Source: Streptomyces sp. S4.7 (GTDB lineage Bacteria; Actinomycetota; Actinomycetes; Streptomycetales; Streptomycetaceae). Taken from it: 64,000 nt of DNA. The stretch lies in contig NZ_CP048397.1 of NCBI RefSeq assembly GCF_010384365.1, forward strand, positions 372,001-436,000, read 5' to 3'. Each line of letters opens with the position of its first letter. Position 1 is the first letter of the stretch. Shown here piece by piece: positions 33,496 to 43,362 of the stretch. Both the position numbers and the translations under genes were made by a program. The notes under the pieces are model-generated. The model saw only the letters and a list, made by a program, of their open reading frames with translations. It was not told the DNA's origin and searched no databases.

Positions 33496-33858
33496 GTGAG
33501 TACCGCCGCACAGATCCTGGTCGCCCTCGTGGCCGCCTTCCACGTATACGCCATGGTGCTCGAGATGTTCCTCTGGGAGCGCGGCCCCGGCCGGAGCCTG
33601 TCCGGCTTCGACGCGGAGATGGCCCGCGCCACCGCGCACCTGGCCGCCAATCAGGGCCTGTACAACGGGTTCCTGGCGGCCGGACTGATCTGGGGCCTGA
33701 CAGCGGACGACCCGACCGGTTACCGCGTGCGGATCTTCTTCCTGTGCTGTGTGGTCGTCGCCGGGGTGTACGGCGCGGCCACGGCGAACCGCCGCATCCT
33801 CTTCGCCCAGGCGCTGCCGGGCGCGGTCGCGCTGGCCGCCGTGCTGGCGGCGGGATGA
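33496..33858 (+). CDS. DUF1304 small membrane protein
   Basis: A 120-residue protein with four membrane helices. The family signature HVYAMVLEMFLWE near residues 14-26 and NQGLYNGFLAAGLIW near 55-69 place it in DUF1304, putative small transporters or membrane proteins often paired with TetR regulators. GGAGG lies eight bases before the GTG start. Its stop overlaps the start of the TetR gene by four bases (ATGA), so the two are coupled. Confidence 0.92.
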   Translation: MSTAAQILVALVAAFHVYAMVLEMFLWERGPGRSLSGFDAEMARATAHLAANQGLYNGFLAAGLIWGLTADDPTGYRVRIFFLCCVVVAGVYGAATANRRILFAQALPGAVALAAVLAAG

Positions 33859-34463
33859 CCGGCGAGGCGCGCGGCGGTACGGCCGGTGGATCGCCCGGCT
33901 CCGGGGCCCCGGGCGATCCGCGGGCCGCCAGGACCCGGGCGGCCCTCCGGCAGGCCCTCCTCGACGAGTGCGCGGAGCACCCGCTCGAAGAGGTGGGTGT
34001 GGCGGCGCTGGTGCGCAGGGCGGGGGTCGGCCGGGCGACGTTCTATCTGCACTACGCGGACCTCCGGGCGCTCGCCGCCGACGCGTGCGCGAGCGTCGTC
34101 CGGGAGGCGGTGGACGCGCTGCACGCGTGGCGCGGTGTGCCGGATCCCGCGTCGCCGCCGCCCGCCCTGACGGCGTTCTTCACCGGTCTCACGCCGCACG
34201 CCGCCCTGTACCGCACACTGCTGCGGCCGGGCGGTGGTGGTCCGCTGGGCGAGTCGCTGCACCGCGAGCTGCGGGAGCGCAGCCGCAGGGAGCGCGAGCT
34301 GGCGGGCGCGCCCGAGCCGGAGCTGATCGCCTCGGCCGTCGCGGCGTCCTTCACGGGTGTGCTGGCGGACTGGCTGCACGGCCTGATCGACGCGCCCCCG
34401 GAGGCGGTCGCCGCCCGGGTCTGGCGCCTGCTGGGGGTGCTCCACCGCACGCCCACCCGCTGA
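33855..34463 (+). CDS. TetR-family transcriptional regulator
   Basis: A 202-residue repressor. After a disordered N-terminus the helix-turn-helix is at about residues 24-70 (ARTRAALRQALLDECAEHPL then VRRAGVGRATFYLHYADL). The ligand-binding half ends in EAVAARVWRLLGVLH. It overlaps the DUF1304 gene, and a strong inverted repeat lies in front of that gene, so an autoregulated exporter/repressor pair is the natural reading. Confidence 0.9.
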   Translation: MTGEARGGTAGGSPGSGAPGDPRAARTRAALRQALLDECAEHPLEEVGVAALVRRAGVGRATFYLHYADLRALAADACASVVREAVDALHAWRGVPDPASPPPALTAFFTGLTPHAALYRTLLRPGGGGPLGESLHRELRERSRRERELAGAPEPELIASAVAASFTGVLADWLHGLIDAPPEAVAARVWRLLGVLHRTPTR

Positions 34464-34537
34464 CCGAAGGGGCGGGACACCTTAGAGTCGAGGGGGTCCG
34501 GGCTGCCTACGGAGCCCGGTACAGGATCGGAGACTCC

Positions 34538-35071
34538 ATGCCGCGTACGTTCACCGCGTCCGACAGCGTCGTCATCGCCGCGTCCCCCACGGCGGTCTAC
34601 GGGCGGATCAGCCGGCCCGCGCTGATGGGCCGGTGGAGCCCGGAGAATCCCGGGGCGACCGTCCGCACCCGGGACGGCGGCAGGGGCGGCGCCCCGGACA
34701 CGTACGTGGGAATGGTCTTCGACGGCCACGACAGGCGCGGGCGGATGCGGTGGACGACGCGCTGCACCGTGACCGCCGCCGACGCGGACGAGCGGTTCGC
34801 CTTCCGTGTCCACGCGATCGGGATCCGGACCCCGCGGCTGCGCGGTCCCATCGCCGGCTGGGAGTACCGCCTCGAAGCCGTCGACGGCGGGACACGTGTC
34901 ACCGAGACCTGGACGGACGACCGGCGTTCGTGGCCCGACGCCGTCGCGAACCTCTTCGACCGGGTCGCGACGAGCGGGCACACCTTCGCCGACTTCCAGG
35001 CGCGGAACATCCACCGGACGCTGAGTAATCTCAAGCGGGTGACCGAAGGACCCTCGGCGGCGGCGGACTGA
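34538..35071 (+). CDS. SRPBCC family protein
   Basis: A 177-residue START-like protein: FTASDSVVIAASPTAVYGRI at the start, then LMGRWSPENPGATVRT and TVTAADADERFAFRVHAIG. This is the polyketide-cyclase/dehydrase-like branch common in actinobacteria. GGAG lies about six bases before the ATG. It follows the TetR gene by 74 bases on the same strand and may be read with it. Ligand unknown. Confidence 0.85.
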   Translation: MPRTFTASDSVVIAASPTAVYGRISRPALMGRWSPENPGATVRTRDGGRGGAPDTYVGMVFDGHDRRGRMRWTTRCTVTAADADERFAFRVHAIGIRTPRLRGPIAGWEYRLEAVDGGTRVTETWTDDRRSWPDAVANLFDRVATSGHTFADFQARNIHRTLSNLKRVTEGPSAAAD

Positions 35072-35258
35072 CGGACCGCGTCAACTCATCGCCCCGAGCC
35101 GCCGGCGACGGTAGGTCACTTACCCGCCGGTGGCATATGCCCGAAGCACCACCGGATCGAGTGTTGCCGAATCCCTTACGGCCCATAGCAGCCTGTGCAA
35201 CAGTCGTAGCGGTCCACCCTTCAGACCTGGCAGTGCCACGCCTGTATCGGAGTTCGAG

Positions 35259-36671
35259 ATGCCGTCCCATCTGTTCGCGGACCGTCCCGCCCCGCAGCCA
35301 CCGGAGCGGGGCGTGGTGGAGTCCCTCATCACGCGCACCCGCAGCCTGCGCGGAGACGTGGACGCCGTGCGCAGGGACACCGTCGCTGACGAACACGACA
35401 CGCAGTGGCGCTGGCAGCGCGCGCTCTGCGATCTGGCGGTTCATCAACTGGACGATCTCGGCGCCCACTTGGGGCAGCTCAAGAACGGACTGCCCGACGG
35501 CGGGGCCGAGTCGGCGTCCGCGCCGGCGGACGCCGGGGACGAGACCGGTTCGCTGCTCAACCGGGTCGGCACCGCCGAGTGGAATCTCCTCACCGACGGT
35601 GTCATCTGGTCACCCGAGTTGTACGAGATCTTCGGCCGGCCGCCCGAGAAGGGCCCGATGACACTGGACGAACTGCCGTCCGTGATGGTCCCCGAGGACC
35701 AGGCGCTCCTCCAGACGCTGGTGACCGAGTGTCTCGTGGACGGCAAGCACATCGACGGCGAGTTCCGTGTCGTCAGGACCGACAGGCGTGTCCGGACACT
35801 GCACATGATGGGCGAGCCCGTACTGGACTCCGACGGCTGCACCGCCTCCATGTGGGCCGTACTGCGGGACGTCAGCGAATTACGCCGCAGCCGGCGGGCC
35901 GTCGACGAGTCCGGTGACACGCTCCGGCGCCGCGAGCGGACCGCCAGGACCGAGCGCAAGCTCGTGGCCGAGTTGCGGGAGGCCGTGCTGCCGTCGTGGC
36001 GCGGTTTCCTCCAGGGCCCGCAGAGCGAGCCGGGGACGCTGGATCTGGCGGGCCACTATCTGCCGCCGGCCCGCGGCGGACTCGTGGGCGGCGACTGGTT
36101 CGACGCGCTGAAGCTGCCCGACGGGAGCACCCTGCTGACGGTCGGCGACCTCACGGGCAACGGCGTGACGGCCGCCTCCACGATGGCCATGCTCCTCGGC
36201 GCCCAGCGCGGTATGGCGGTGGCGGGCGTGGAGCCCGGCGCGCTGATGGGCCATCTCAACCAGCTGCTCGACACGGCCGACCAGCCCGCGCTCGGCAGCG
36301 CCGTCTGCTGCCGCTACCGGCCGGAGACACGCACCCTTCTCTGGGCGCAGGCGGGACACCCCGCCCCGCTGCTGTTCCGCGACGGGACGGGGCGCGCGCT
36401 GACCCCACTGGACGGCGTCCTGCTCGGCGCGACGTCGGGCGCCTCCTACGAACAGGCCGAGACCCAGCTGCTGCCCGGTGATCTGCTGGTGCTGCACACC
36501 GGCAGGCTGACGGACCGGGCCGGGCTGAACCGGCTCCTGGCGCTCGGGCCCCGCCTGACCGGAGCACATGACGCGCAGGACTGTGTCAGGACGGTCGTCG
36601 AGGAGTTCGGCGAGACCGGACGCGACGACGACGCCTGTGTACTGGTCGCCAGGATCGGCGACACTCCTTAG
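35259..36671 (+). CDS. PAS-domain PP2C/SpoIIE protein phosphatase
   Basis: The product has 470 residues. The ATG at 35259 has GGAG six bases upstream. A helical N-terminus (to about residue 90) precedes a PAS fold (about 105-210, WNLLTDGVIWSPELYEIFGR). A short coiled coil follows (ERTARTERKLVAELREAVLP), then a SpoIIE phosphatase domain (about 265-468) with GGLVGGDWFDAL and VGDLTGNGVTAASTMAMLLG; the usual GHG of this motif reads GNG here. It is likely to be a soluble sensor phosphatase in a partner-switching cascade, as is the GAF/SpoIIE protein at 11.6 kb. Confidence 0.9.
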   Translation: MPSHLFADRPAPQPPERGVVESLITRTRSLRGDVDAVRRDTVADEHDTQWRWQRALCDLAVHQLDDLGAHLGQLKNGLPDGGAESASAPADAGDETGSLLNRVGTAEWNLLTDGVIWSPELYEIFGRPPEKGPMTLDELPSVMVPEDQALLQTLVTECLVDGKHIDGEFRVVRTDRRVRTLHMMGEPVLDSDGCTASMWAVLRDVSELRRSRRAVDESGDTLRRRERTARTERKLVAELREAVLPSWRGFLQGPQSEPGTLDLAGHYLPPARGGLVGGDWFDALKLPDGSTLLTVGDLTGNGVTAASTMAMLLGAQRGMAVAGVEPGALMGHLNQLLDTADQPALGSAVCCRYRPETRTLLWAQAGHPAPLLFRDGTGRALTPLDGVLLGATSGASYEQAETQLLPGDLLVLHTGRLTDRAGLNRLLALGPRLTGAHDAQDCVRTVVEEFGETGRDDDACVLVARIGDTP

Positions 36672-36684
36672 AGCGTGTCCTGCC

Positions 36685-38175
36685 CTAGATCTCCGAACCC
36701 TTCGGCTTCTTCGTCGGGTTCGGCAGGACCGCGTCGATCTCCTCGCGCAGATCCTGGATCCCCGCGTGCGTCCTGTACTGACCGGTGAGCCGGTACATCT
36801 CCCTCAGCCGGTCCCAGGTCCGGTGCGACGAGGTCTCCCCCATCGACACCAGCGCCAACCGCGCGTAGCGGTCGGCCTGTTCGGGATCGTCCGCGATGAA
36901 GCAGGCTGAGGCCAGGGAGAGATAGTCGAAGATCATCGACCGCTGACGGCCGTTCTGCCGCAGCTCGATCGCCCGCTTGGCGTGCCGTTGAGCTATGGCC
37001 GCCGCCGGCGGCTCGTGATCGGCGAGGGTACGGAAGGCCAGCGCCTCCATGCCGTGCAGATCCGCCTCGTCGAACATCTGCATCCAACTCGGCGGCGGCA
37101 CATCGCCCTTGTCGGAGACGAACAGGTCCTCCGCCTCGCCCAGGGTCCGGCGCATGGCCTGGCCGCGCCCCATCGACGCCTGTGCCCAGGCCTCGATCGT
37201 GCAGAGCATCGCCCGGGTACGCGGCAGCACCTCGTCCCCGGAACCGGACTTGGCCAGCTTCATCAGATCCAGCGCCTCGTCCGGCCGTCCCAGATGAACC
37301 ATCTGACGGGCGGCCCTGGAGAGCGCCTCGCCCGCGCGCGGGCGGTCGCCGCCCTCGCGCGCCGCGTGGGTGGCGATGACGAAGTACTTCTGGGCGGTGG
37401 GTTCGAGGCCGACGTCGTGCGACATCCAGCCGGCCAGGACCGCCAGGTTGGCGGCGACGCCCCACAGACGCCGCTGGAGGTGGGGAGGGTGGCGGTACGA
37501 CAGCATGCCGCCCACCTCGTTGAGCTGGCCCACCACCGCCTTGCGCTGGAGACCACCGCCCCGGGCGGCGTCCCAGGCCCGGAACACGTCGACCGAGTGC
37601 TCCAGCGCGTCGATCTCCTGGGACCCGATGGGGGCGGCCTCGTACCGGTCGTACCCAACGGGGTCGGCGTGCAGGGGATCGACGCCGCGGGGAGCGTCGG
37701 CGGTCAGTGCGGGGTCTGTGTGCAGCCAGTCGTGCATGGAACTGCTGAGTGCGGTGCCTGCGGTGAGCACGGCGCCCGCGCCCACCAAGCCGCGTCGGTT
37801 GAGCATGAGGTCCATTCCCGTGAATTCGGTGAGGACCGCAGCCGTCCGGTCGGGCGCCCAAGGCAGGCCGTCGGGGTTCGAAGCGTTCCCGGCGTCCCGT
37901 CGTCTCCCCGCGCGTCCGTGTCGTACGAACCCGAGGTCCTCGATGGTCACGACACGGCCGAGCCGCTCGGTGAACAGAGACGCCATCACCCTGGGTACCG
38001 GATCGCGTGGGATCTCCCCCATGTCGATCCAGCGTCTGACCCGCGAGGTGTCGGTGGCCAGTTGGGGGTGGCCCAGGGCCGCCGCCTGTCTGTTCACCAG
38101 CCGCGCGAGTTCGCCCTTGGACCAGCCGGCGAGGCCGAACAGGTCCGACAGACGGGTGTTGGGTTCTCCGGTCAC
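36685..38175 (-). CDS. NsdA-like TPR regulator
   Basis: A 496-residue protein beginning (GTG at 38175) with a helical DNA-binding-like region, [20 protein letters not shown] and [13 protein letters not shown], then a long alpha-helical TPR-type domain (about residues 150-480). This layout and N-terminus match the NsdA/NsdB family of Streptomyces, negative regulators of differentiation and antibiotic production in S. coelicolor. Whether this is the true nsdA orthologue or a paralogue cannot be decided here. It is convergent with the PAS/SpoIIE phosphatase gene only 13 bases away and divergent from the phosphotransferase gene. Confidence 0.8.
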   Translation of the reverse strand: MTGEPNTRLSDLFGLAGWSKGELARLVNRQAAALGHPQLATDTSRVRRWIDMGEIPRDPVPRVMASLFTERLGRVVTIEDLGFVRHGRAGRRRDAGNASNPDGLPWAPDRTAAVLTEFTGMDLMLNRRGLVGAGAVLTAGTALSSSMHDWLHTDPALTADAPRGVDPLHADPVGYDRYEAAPIGSQEIDALEHSVDVFRAWDAARGGGLQRKAVVGQLNEVGGMLSYRHPPHLQRRLWGVAANLAVLAGWMSHDVGLEPTAQKYFVIATHAAREGGDRPRAGEALSRAARQMVHLGRPDEALDLMKLAKSGSGDEVLPRTRAMLCTIEAWAQASMGRGQAMRRTLGEAEDLFVSDKGDVPPPSWMQMFDEADLHGMEALAFRTLADHEPPAAAIAQRHAKRAIELRQNGRQRSMIFDYLSLASACFIADDPEQADRYARLALVSMGETSSHRTWDRLREMYRLTGQYRTHAGIQDLREEIDAVLPNPTKKPKGSEI

Positions 38176-38238
38176 GTCAAGCCCCCAGGTTCTCGGCTGA
38201 GTCGACAGTAACCGTCCGTCAGATGCCGGGCGACTATT

Positions 38239-38264
38239 CGCCAGGCTTCGCCAGGGTGCGCCAG
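38239..38264. promoter_or_regulatory. Three CGCCAG direct repeats at 10-base spacing
   Basis: CGCCAG occurs at 38239-38244, 38249-38254 and 38259-38264, exactly one helical turn apart, in the 230-base region between the NsdA-like gene and the phosphotransferase gene. Repeats on one face of the helix are typical of cooperative activator binding. Confidence 0.45.
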
Positions 38265-38405
38265 ATGGTGTGCCACCCGTGGCGGGGTGTCGTGTTAGGA
38301 ACGCGCCACCCCGGCCCGGCAGCCGACACATTCCCCAGGGTGTGGAACGGTCGCCGGGGCGGGAGGCGCGGCAACTCGTCGGTACACGAAGGGACTCGTC
38401 CGCCC

Positions 38406-39527
38406 ATGTACACAGCGTCGTCGTACACAGCACCGTCCTCCGTGTCCGCTCCGCCCCGCCAGCCGCGGCCACCCGCGGTCGGCGGCGGGCCGTATCTCGA
38501 TCCCTCCCAGGCCGGCCGGGCCAGGCGCTGGACGGGGCCGGCCAACGGGCCGCTCGGCGGCCGGCTGGACCTGTCGGGCACGCAGGGCGCGCAGTTGAGG
38601 ATGGCCATCGCCTCGGTGCACCGGATCTGTCCGGAGTTCAACCCCGTGCAGGTGCTGCGGCGCAGCGGCCGCTCGGTGCTGCTGGTCGGGACGACCGGAC
38701 GGACGACGGCGGTGGCCAAGTGTCTACTGGACCGGTCACCCGCGTGGGCCGAGAGCTTCCGGCACGAGATAGCCGCATACCGTTCTTTCGTGCGCCACCG
38801 CCCGCCGGTGCGGGTGCCCCGGCTGATCGCCGCCGATCCCGACAACTGCACGCTGGTCGTGGAGCGGATGCCCGGACGCGCGGCGGCCCTGTCGCGCCAC
38901 CCCGCCGAGGCCCCGCCGCGCGCCGACGTACGGGCCGTGCTCGGCGCGGTGGCGCGGCTCAACACCTGGCGTCCGCCGGGCGACATGTTCGGTCCGGGTC
39001 TGGACTACGCGCGCCGGATCACCCGCTACCACGAGCTGGGTCTGTTCACCGACCGGGATCTGGGGGATCTGCAGAAGCTGCTGCACGGTCTGGGGCGCCC
39101 CGGCATGAGGCAGTTCTGTCACGGGGACGCGCTGCTCTCCAACATGCTGCTGTCGCCCGCCGGGCCGGTGCTCGTCGACTGGGAGCACGCCGGCTGGTAT
39201 CTGCCGGGGTACGACATGGCGACGCTGTGGATGGTGCTCGGCAACAACCCGCTGGCGCGCCAGCAGATCAGCAAGCTCGCGCAGGCCAGGGGTACGGCGG
39301 ACCGGGACGCCTTCCTGGTGAATCTGATGCTCGTGCTGACCGGGGAGATCCGTAAGTACGAGACGGCGGTGCAGCGCACCATGCGCGAGGCGCCCGCCGT
39401 CGGTGCGCACCAGCCGCCGCCGGGTGCGGCGCCGACGGGTGAGGAGCAGCGGCTGCTGCTGCGGCGGCTGCACGACGACTGCGCCATGGCGCGCAGGGCC
39501 GTGCGCGCCGCGGTCGGGACGCGTTGA
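38406..39527 (+). CDS. Aminoglycoside phosphotransferase (APH)-fold protein
   Basis: A 373-residue protein with a disordered N-terminus (about 60 residues, rich in Pro, Ser and Gly) and an APH/choline-kinase fold. The catalytic loop is [14 protein letters not shown] near residues 237-250 and the metal-binding aspartate is in LVDWEHAG. Intact APH-type catalytic residues suggest a real kinase for a small molecule. It is divergent from the NsdA-like regulator, an arrangement that suggests shared control. It ends at a very strong two-way terminator. Confidence 0.85.
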   Translation: MYTASSYTAPSSVSAPPRQPRPPAVGGGPYLDPSQAGRARRWTGPANGPLGGRLDLSGTQGAQLRMAIASVHRICPEFNPVQVLRRSGRSVLLVGTTGRTTAVAKCLLDRSPAWAESFRHEIAAYRSFVRHRPPVRVPRLIAADPDNCTLVVERMPGRAAALSRHPAEAPPRADVRAVLGAVARLNTWRPPGDMFGPGLDYARRITRYHELGLFTDRDLGDLQKLLHGLGRPGMRQFCHGDALLSNMLLSPAGPVLVDWEHAGWYLPGYDMATLWMVLGNNPLARQQISKLAQARGTADRDAFLVNLMLVLTGEIRKYETAVQRTMREAPAVGAHQPPPGAAPTGEEQRLLLRRLHDDCAMARRAVRAAVGTR

Positions 39528-39542
39528 CCACCCGCAGGGGGA

Positions 39543-39585
39543 CTCGATCGCCGGAGGGGCTTCATGAGCCCGTCCGGCGATCGAG
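39543..39585. terminator. Two-way terminator hairpin
   Basis: A 13-base outer stem (39543-39555 with 39573-39585) continues, after one mismatch, into a five-base inner stem (GGGCT/AGCCC). It lies between the phosphotransferase gene and the truncated CBM6 gene. Confidence 0.9.
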
Positions 39586-39598
39586 CACGGTCACCGCG

Positions 39599-40268
39599 CT
39601 ACGGCCCGCTGAACTCGACCGTGTCCACGTCGAACGCGTTGTTCTGCGGCGAGGTGAAGACGAGATAGAGCTTGTGCGTCCCGTCGTGGGCCTTCACCGG
39701 GACCGGGTCGGTGGGCCGGTAGACGTCCCAGTCCCCGGTGTTGGGGATCGGGGTGGTGGCGAGCAGTTCGCCGTCCGGGGCGCCGGCCCGTAGTTCGATC
39801 GCGCCGACTCCGTACGGTGAGGAGACCTGGTAGCTGACCGAGTCGACGCCTTCCACGCTCATCGGTTCGAAGGCCACCCAGTCGCCGTCGCTGATGTCGC
39901 CGATGCGTTTGCCGTTCGCGGCACCCGTCTGGTCGACGATCCTGGTGCCCGACTGGTCGTCGTGGTACTCGGCCTGCTTGAGCTTCGGTTGCAGGACGGA
40001 CCGCCCGTAACCGGTGAGCGCCGGTGCACCGTCACCGCCGCCGTCGGTGTACTTGGCGTTGAGTACGTAGGTGAGGTCGGCGCCCTCGGGATGGCCGCCC
40101 AGATCACCGGTGTCGACGGTGCCCTCACAGCCGGGGATGTCGTTCGTCGGGTGCTCGTGGTCGTCGTGCCCGAGTGCCGGGTTGATGGTGACCTCGGAGC
40201 AGTCGACGGTCCCGTCCTCCGGGTCGGTGACCGTGATCTTGTACGGGATCCGGTCGCCCGAGTTCTTC
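39599..40268 (-). pseudogene. 3' fragment of a secreted CBM6-type carbohydrate-binding protein gene
   Basis: The minus strand encodes about 220 residues without a start. It shows a Cys-containing segment (ITVTDPEDGTVDCSEVTINP) and a C-terminal CBM6-like beta-sandwich (GDISDGDWVAFEPMSVEGVD and AFDVDTVEFSG at the end). This tail is known from large secreted ThuA/sorbosone-dehydrogenase-like proteins, where it follows Ig/PKD-like domains. Homology stops at about 40268, where a ROK gene fragment on the opposite strand begins. The missing N-terminal part and promoter were removed by a deletion. Confidence 0.75.
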
Positions 40269-40271
40269 GCC

Positions 40272-40928
40272 TCGCGCTTCGGGGCGCGGGCGCTGGTCGA
40301 CAACGACGTGAATGTGATGGCCCTGGCCGAACAGCGGCGGGCGTTCCCCAACACCCGTTTCCTGCTCTACATCAAGGTGGGTACGGGCATCGGCTGCGAC
40401 ATCGTCGCCGACGGCAGGCTGCACCGTGGGGCGCAGGGCAGCGCCGGCGACATCGGCCACATCAAGGTGAGCGACCAGGAGGACCCCTGCCGGTGCGGCA
40501 ATTTCGGCTGCCTGGAAGCGGTGGCGGGCGGTGCGGCGATCGCGGCGAGGCTCGCGGGCCTCGGACTTGACGCCGCGTCGGGCAGCGATGTCGTACGGCT
40601 GGTGAAGTCCGGCAACAGGGACGCGCTGCGCATGGTGCGCGAGGCGGGCCGCGCGGTCGGCGAGGTGCTTGCGGGGCTGGTGAACTTCTTCAACCCCGAC
40701 ACGGTGGTGCTCGGCGGCGCGCTGGCGGCCGTGCACGACCAGTTGCTCGCGGGGGTCCGCGAGGCGGTGTACCGCCGGTCGCACCCGCTGGCCACTCATG
40801 TGCTGCGGATCGAGCCGAGCCGTACGGGTGAGAACGCGGCGGCGTTCGGCGCGGGGATCCTCGCGATCGAGCACGCCCTGTCGCCGGCGCAGGTGGACCG
40901 GCAGCTGGCGCGCGACCTCACGCCATGA
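40272..40928 (+). pseudogene. 3' fragment of a ROK-family regulator gene
   Basis: About 218 codons from RFGARALVDNDVNVMALAEQ to the stop match the second half of a ROK protein. They include the complete zinc motif CRCGNFGCLEAV with the conserved glutamate and GDIGHIKV. The N-terminal helix-turn-helix and first lobe are absent. The break coincides within a few bases with the break in the CBM6 gene on the other strand. The fragment belongs to the same regulator type as the intact ROK gene at 3.8 kb but is clearly diverged from it. Confidence 0.8.
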
Positions 40929-41268
40929 ACGCGGCCCGGACTCCCGGGCGGACGCCCGCCTGACGGATCCGACAACGTGTCAGGTTCAAGAAACGTCAAG
41001 GTCCGATCGACATCGTTCCAGGTCGGCCGAGTCCGGACATTGGTTCACACCACTGACGCTCCGCAGGCCCGTGGCCTGCGACCCGCGAAACCCCCCGACA
41101 CGCGCGCTGACGTGCGAACTCCCCGCCGTCACGCCTGATTGACGGATCGCCTCCGAGCCGATACCCCTGTACCCCTGCCCTGTACTCCGCACCGCCGGCC
41201 CGCACGACGTGTCAGGTGGCGGGTACGGCTCCGCGGGCGCTTCGCGCACCACGTCACTGGAGGCCGCA
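40929..41268. other. Intergenic region before the amidase gene
   Basis: A short CGGGC/GCCCG hairpin near 40944 may end the ROK fragment transcript. The rest must hold the amidase promoter and a long leader. I looked for a c-di-AMP (ydaO-type) riboswitch, which often precedes cell-wall hydrolase genes in this group, and could not match its conserved elements. Nothing else was recognised. Confidence 0.35.
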
Positions 41269-43269
41269 TTGCAAGGTTCCGCCCCCACATCCGTCAGAAC
41301 CGTCCGCAGGCGTGCGGCGCGAACGGCGGGCGCCGTCGCCTCGGCCGCCCTGCTGCTTCCCCTGGTGTCGGCCGCTCCCTCCGCCACCGCCGAGCAGCCC
41401 GCCGCCGGCGCGCTCCAGCGTGACTTCGCCGCGGCGGCGGACCGGTACGACGTACCGGCGAGCGTCCTGCTCGGCGTCTCCTACCTCCAGTCGCGGTGGG
41501 ACACGCACGGCGGCGCGGCCAGTGTGACCGGCGGCTACGGCCCCATGCACCTCACCGACGCCAGGACCGCGATCGCCGAGGCGCCCCACCACTCGCACGG
41601 CACGGAGGACGCCCGCGGCGACACCTCCCGCCCGGTGAAGACGGGCGCCCCGGACTCGGTCCGCGAAGTGGTCGTGCCCGAGAACTCCGAACTGCCGGCC
41701 CGGCTGCGCACCGTCGACCGTGCGGCGAAGCTCACCGGGCAGTCCCCGGAACGGGTCAGGCAGGACACCGCCGCCAACATCCGCGGCGGCGCGGCCCTCC
41801 TGGCCGACGCCCAGCGCGCTCTCGGCAGACCGCTGAGCGCCGACCCCGCCGACTGGTACGCCGCCGTCGCCCGCTTCTCCGGCGCCGACGACGCGGCCAC
41901 CGCCGCCACGTACGCGAACGACGTCTACGCGGTGATCAGGGAAGGCCAGCGGCGCCACACCGACACCGGACAGCGGGTGGCGCTCCCGGCGGCGCCCGCC
42001 GTGTCCCCCGACACCTCACAGGTGTCGAAGCTCGGGCTCCGCGAGATCGACGCGGGCAAAACGGAGTGCCCGCGCAGCGTTGCCTGCGAGTGGATCCCGG
42101 CGCCGTACGAGGAGTTCGGCGAGGGCGACTACGGCAACCACGACAAGGCCGACCGTCCCAAGGCGGAGTCCCCCTCCATCAACACGATCGTCATCCATGA
42201 CACCGAGGCGACCTGGGACACCACGCTCAAGCTGGTCCAGGACCCCACGTATGTCTCCTGGCACTACTCGCTGCGCTCGTCCGACGGACACATCGCACAG
42301 CACGTCCCGCTGAAGGACGTCGGCTGGCACGCGGGCAACTGGTACGTCAACTCCACCTCGGTGGGCCTGGAGCACGAGGGTTTCCTCGTCTCCCCCGACG
42401 CCTGGTACACCGAGGCGATGTACCGGACGTCCTCACGGCTGGTGCGTCACCTCGCCGACCGGTACGACATCCCGCTGGACCGGCAGCACATCATCGGCCA
42501 CGACAACGTGCCCGGTACGACCGCGGCGACCATCGCCGGTATGCACACCGATCCGGGCCCCTACTGGGACTGGGCGCACTACTTCGAGCTGCTGGGCAAG
42601 CCGTTCAAGGCGGACGGCGGGCGCAACGCGGGCGCGGTGACGATCCGTCCCGACTACGCGTCCAACCAGCCGCTCTACACGGGCTGTGTGACGGCCGGCC
42701 AGGCGTGCGCCCCGCACGGCTCGGGGGCGGTGCGGCTGCACACCGCGCCGGACGCCGCGTCGCCGCTCGTCAAGGACATCGGCCTGCGGCCGGGCGGCGG
42801 GGACTCCACGACCGGGGTCAACGACCTGGGCGCACGCGCCTCGACGGGCCAGCAGTTCGCCGTCGCCGGGCGCGAGGGCGACTGGACGGCGATCTGGTAC
42901 CTCGGCCAGAAAGCCTGGTTCCACAACCCGCGCACGGCGCCCACGGCCGTGAGCGCCGAGGAGCGGGTGCTGACGCCGAAGGACGGTCTCGCGGAGGTTC
43001 CGGTGTACGGCAGGGCGTACCCGGAGGCGTCGGCGTACCCGGCCGACATCCCCGTGCAGGCGATCTCGCCGTTCCCGTACAAGCTGCTCGCCGGCCAGAA
43101 GTACGTGGTCGGTGACCGGGTGCCGGGCGCGTACTACTTCGCGCCCACCTTCGACACGACGGGGCACCGCGTGGTGAGCGGCGACGAGGAGTACTACGAG
43201 ATCCAGTTCGGACACCGGGTCGCCTATGTGAAGGTGTCCGACGTGCGGGTCCTGCCCTCGGGCCGCTGA
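41269..43269 (+). CDS. Secreted N-acetylmuramoyl-L-alanine amidase
   Basis: The product has 666 residues. TTG at 41269 is the likely start: GGAGG lies five bases upstream, and the signal peptide then follows at the right distance (TVRRRAARTAGAVASAALLL, cleavage near ATA-EQ). Residues about 45-225 form a helical lysozyme-like module (VLLGVSYLQSRWDTHGG). The amidase_2/PGRP domain follows at about 285-450, with zinc-ligand histidines in IVIHDTEAT, and GLEHEG, HIIGHDNVPG and MHTDPGPYWDW. The C-terminal 200 residues resemble two SH3-like wall-binding modules. It cleaves the amide between muramic acid and the peptide stem of peptidoglycan. Confidence 0.9.
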   Translation: MQGSAPTSVRTVRRRAARTAGAVASAALLLPLVSAAPSATAEQPAAGALQRDFAAAADRYDVPASVLLGVSYLQSRWDTHGGAASVTGGYGPMHLTDARTAIAEAPHHSHGTEDARGDTSRPVKTGAPDSVREVVVPENSELPARLRTVDRAAKLTGQSPERVRQDTAANIRGGAALLADAQRALGRPLSADPADWYAAVARFSGADDAATAATYANDVYAVIREGQRRHTDTGQRVALPAAPAVSPDTSQVSKLGLREIDAGKTECPRSVACEWIPAPYEEFGEGDYGNHDKADRPKAESPSINTIVIHDTEATWDTTLKLVQDPTYVSWHYSLRSSDGHIAQHVPLKDVGWHAGNWYVNSTSVGLEHEGFLVSPDAWYTEAMYRTSSRLVRHLADRYDIPLDRQHIIGHDNVPGTTAATIAGMHTDPGPYWDWAHYFELLGKPFKADGGRNAGAVTIRPDYASNQPLYTGCVTAGQACAPHGSGAVRLHTAPDAASPLVKDIGLRPGGGDSTTGVNDLGARASTGQQFAVAGREGDWTAIWYLGQKAWFHNPRTAPTAVSAEERVLTPKDGLAEVPVYGRAYPEASAYPADIPVQAISPFPYKLLAGQKYVVGDRVPGAYYFAPTFDTTGHRVVSGDEEYYEIQFGHRVAYVKVSDVRVLPSGR

Positions 43270-43292
43270 GAAGCGGCTCTCGTAGGGCGACG

Positions 43293-43325
43293 GGCGCCAC
43301 CGGCCTGTGGGGGGTCGGTGGCGCC
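43293..43325. terminator. Two-way terminator hairpin
   Basis: GGCGCCACCG (43293-43302) pairs perfectly with CGGTGGCGCC (43316-43325) around a G-rich 13-base loop, between the convergent amidase and baeRF genes. Confidence 0.8.
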
Positions 43326-43362
43326 ACCCCTGTTCTCACGGTCCGCCGCGCGCTCGGCGGTG

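Noticed and set aside
40929..41268. c-di-AMP (ydaO) riboswitch before the amidase gene
   Set aside because: Such riboswitches often precede cell-wall hydrolases in this group, but I could not align the conserved elements here.
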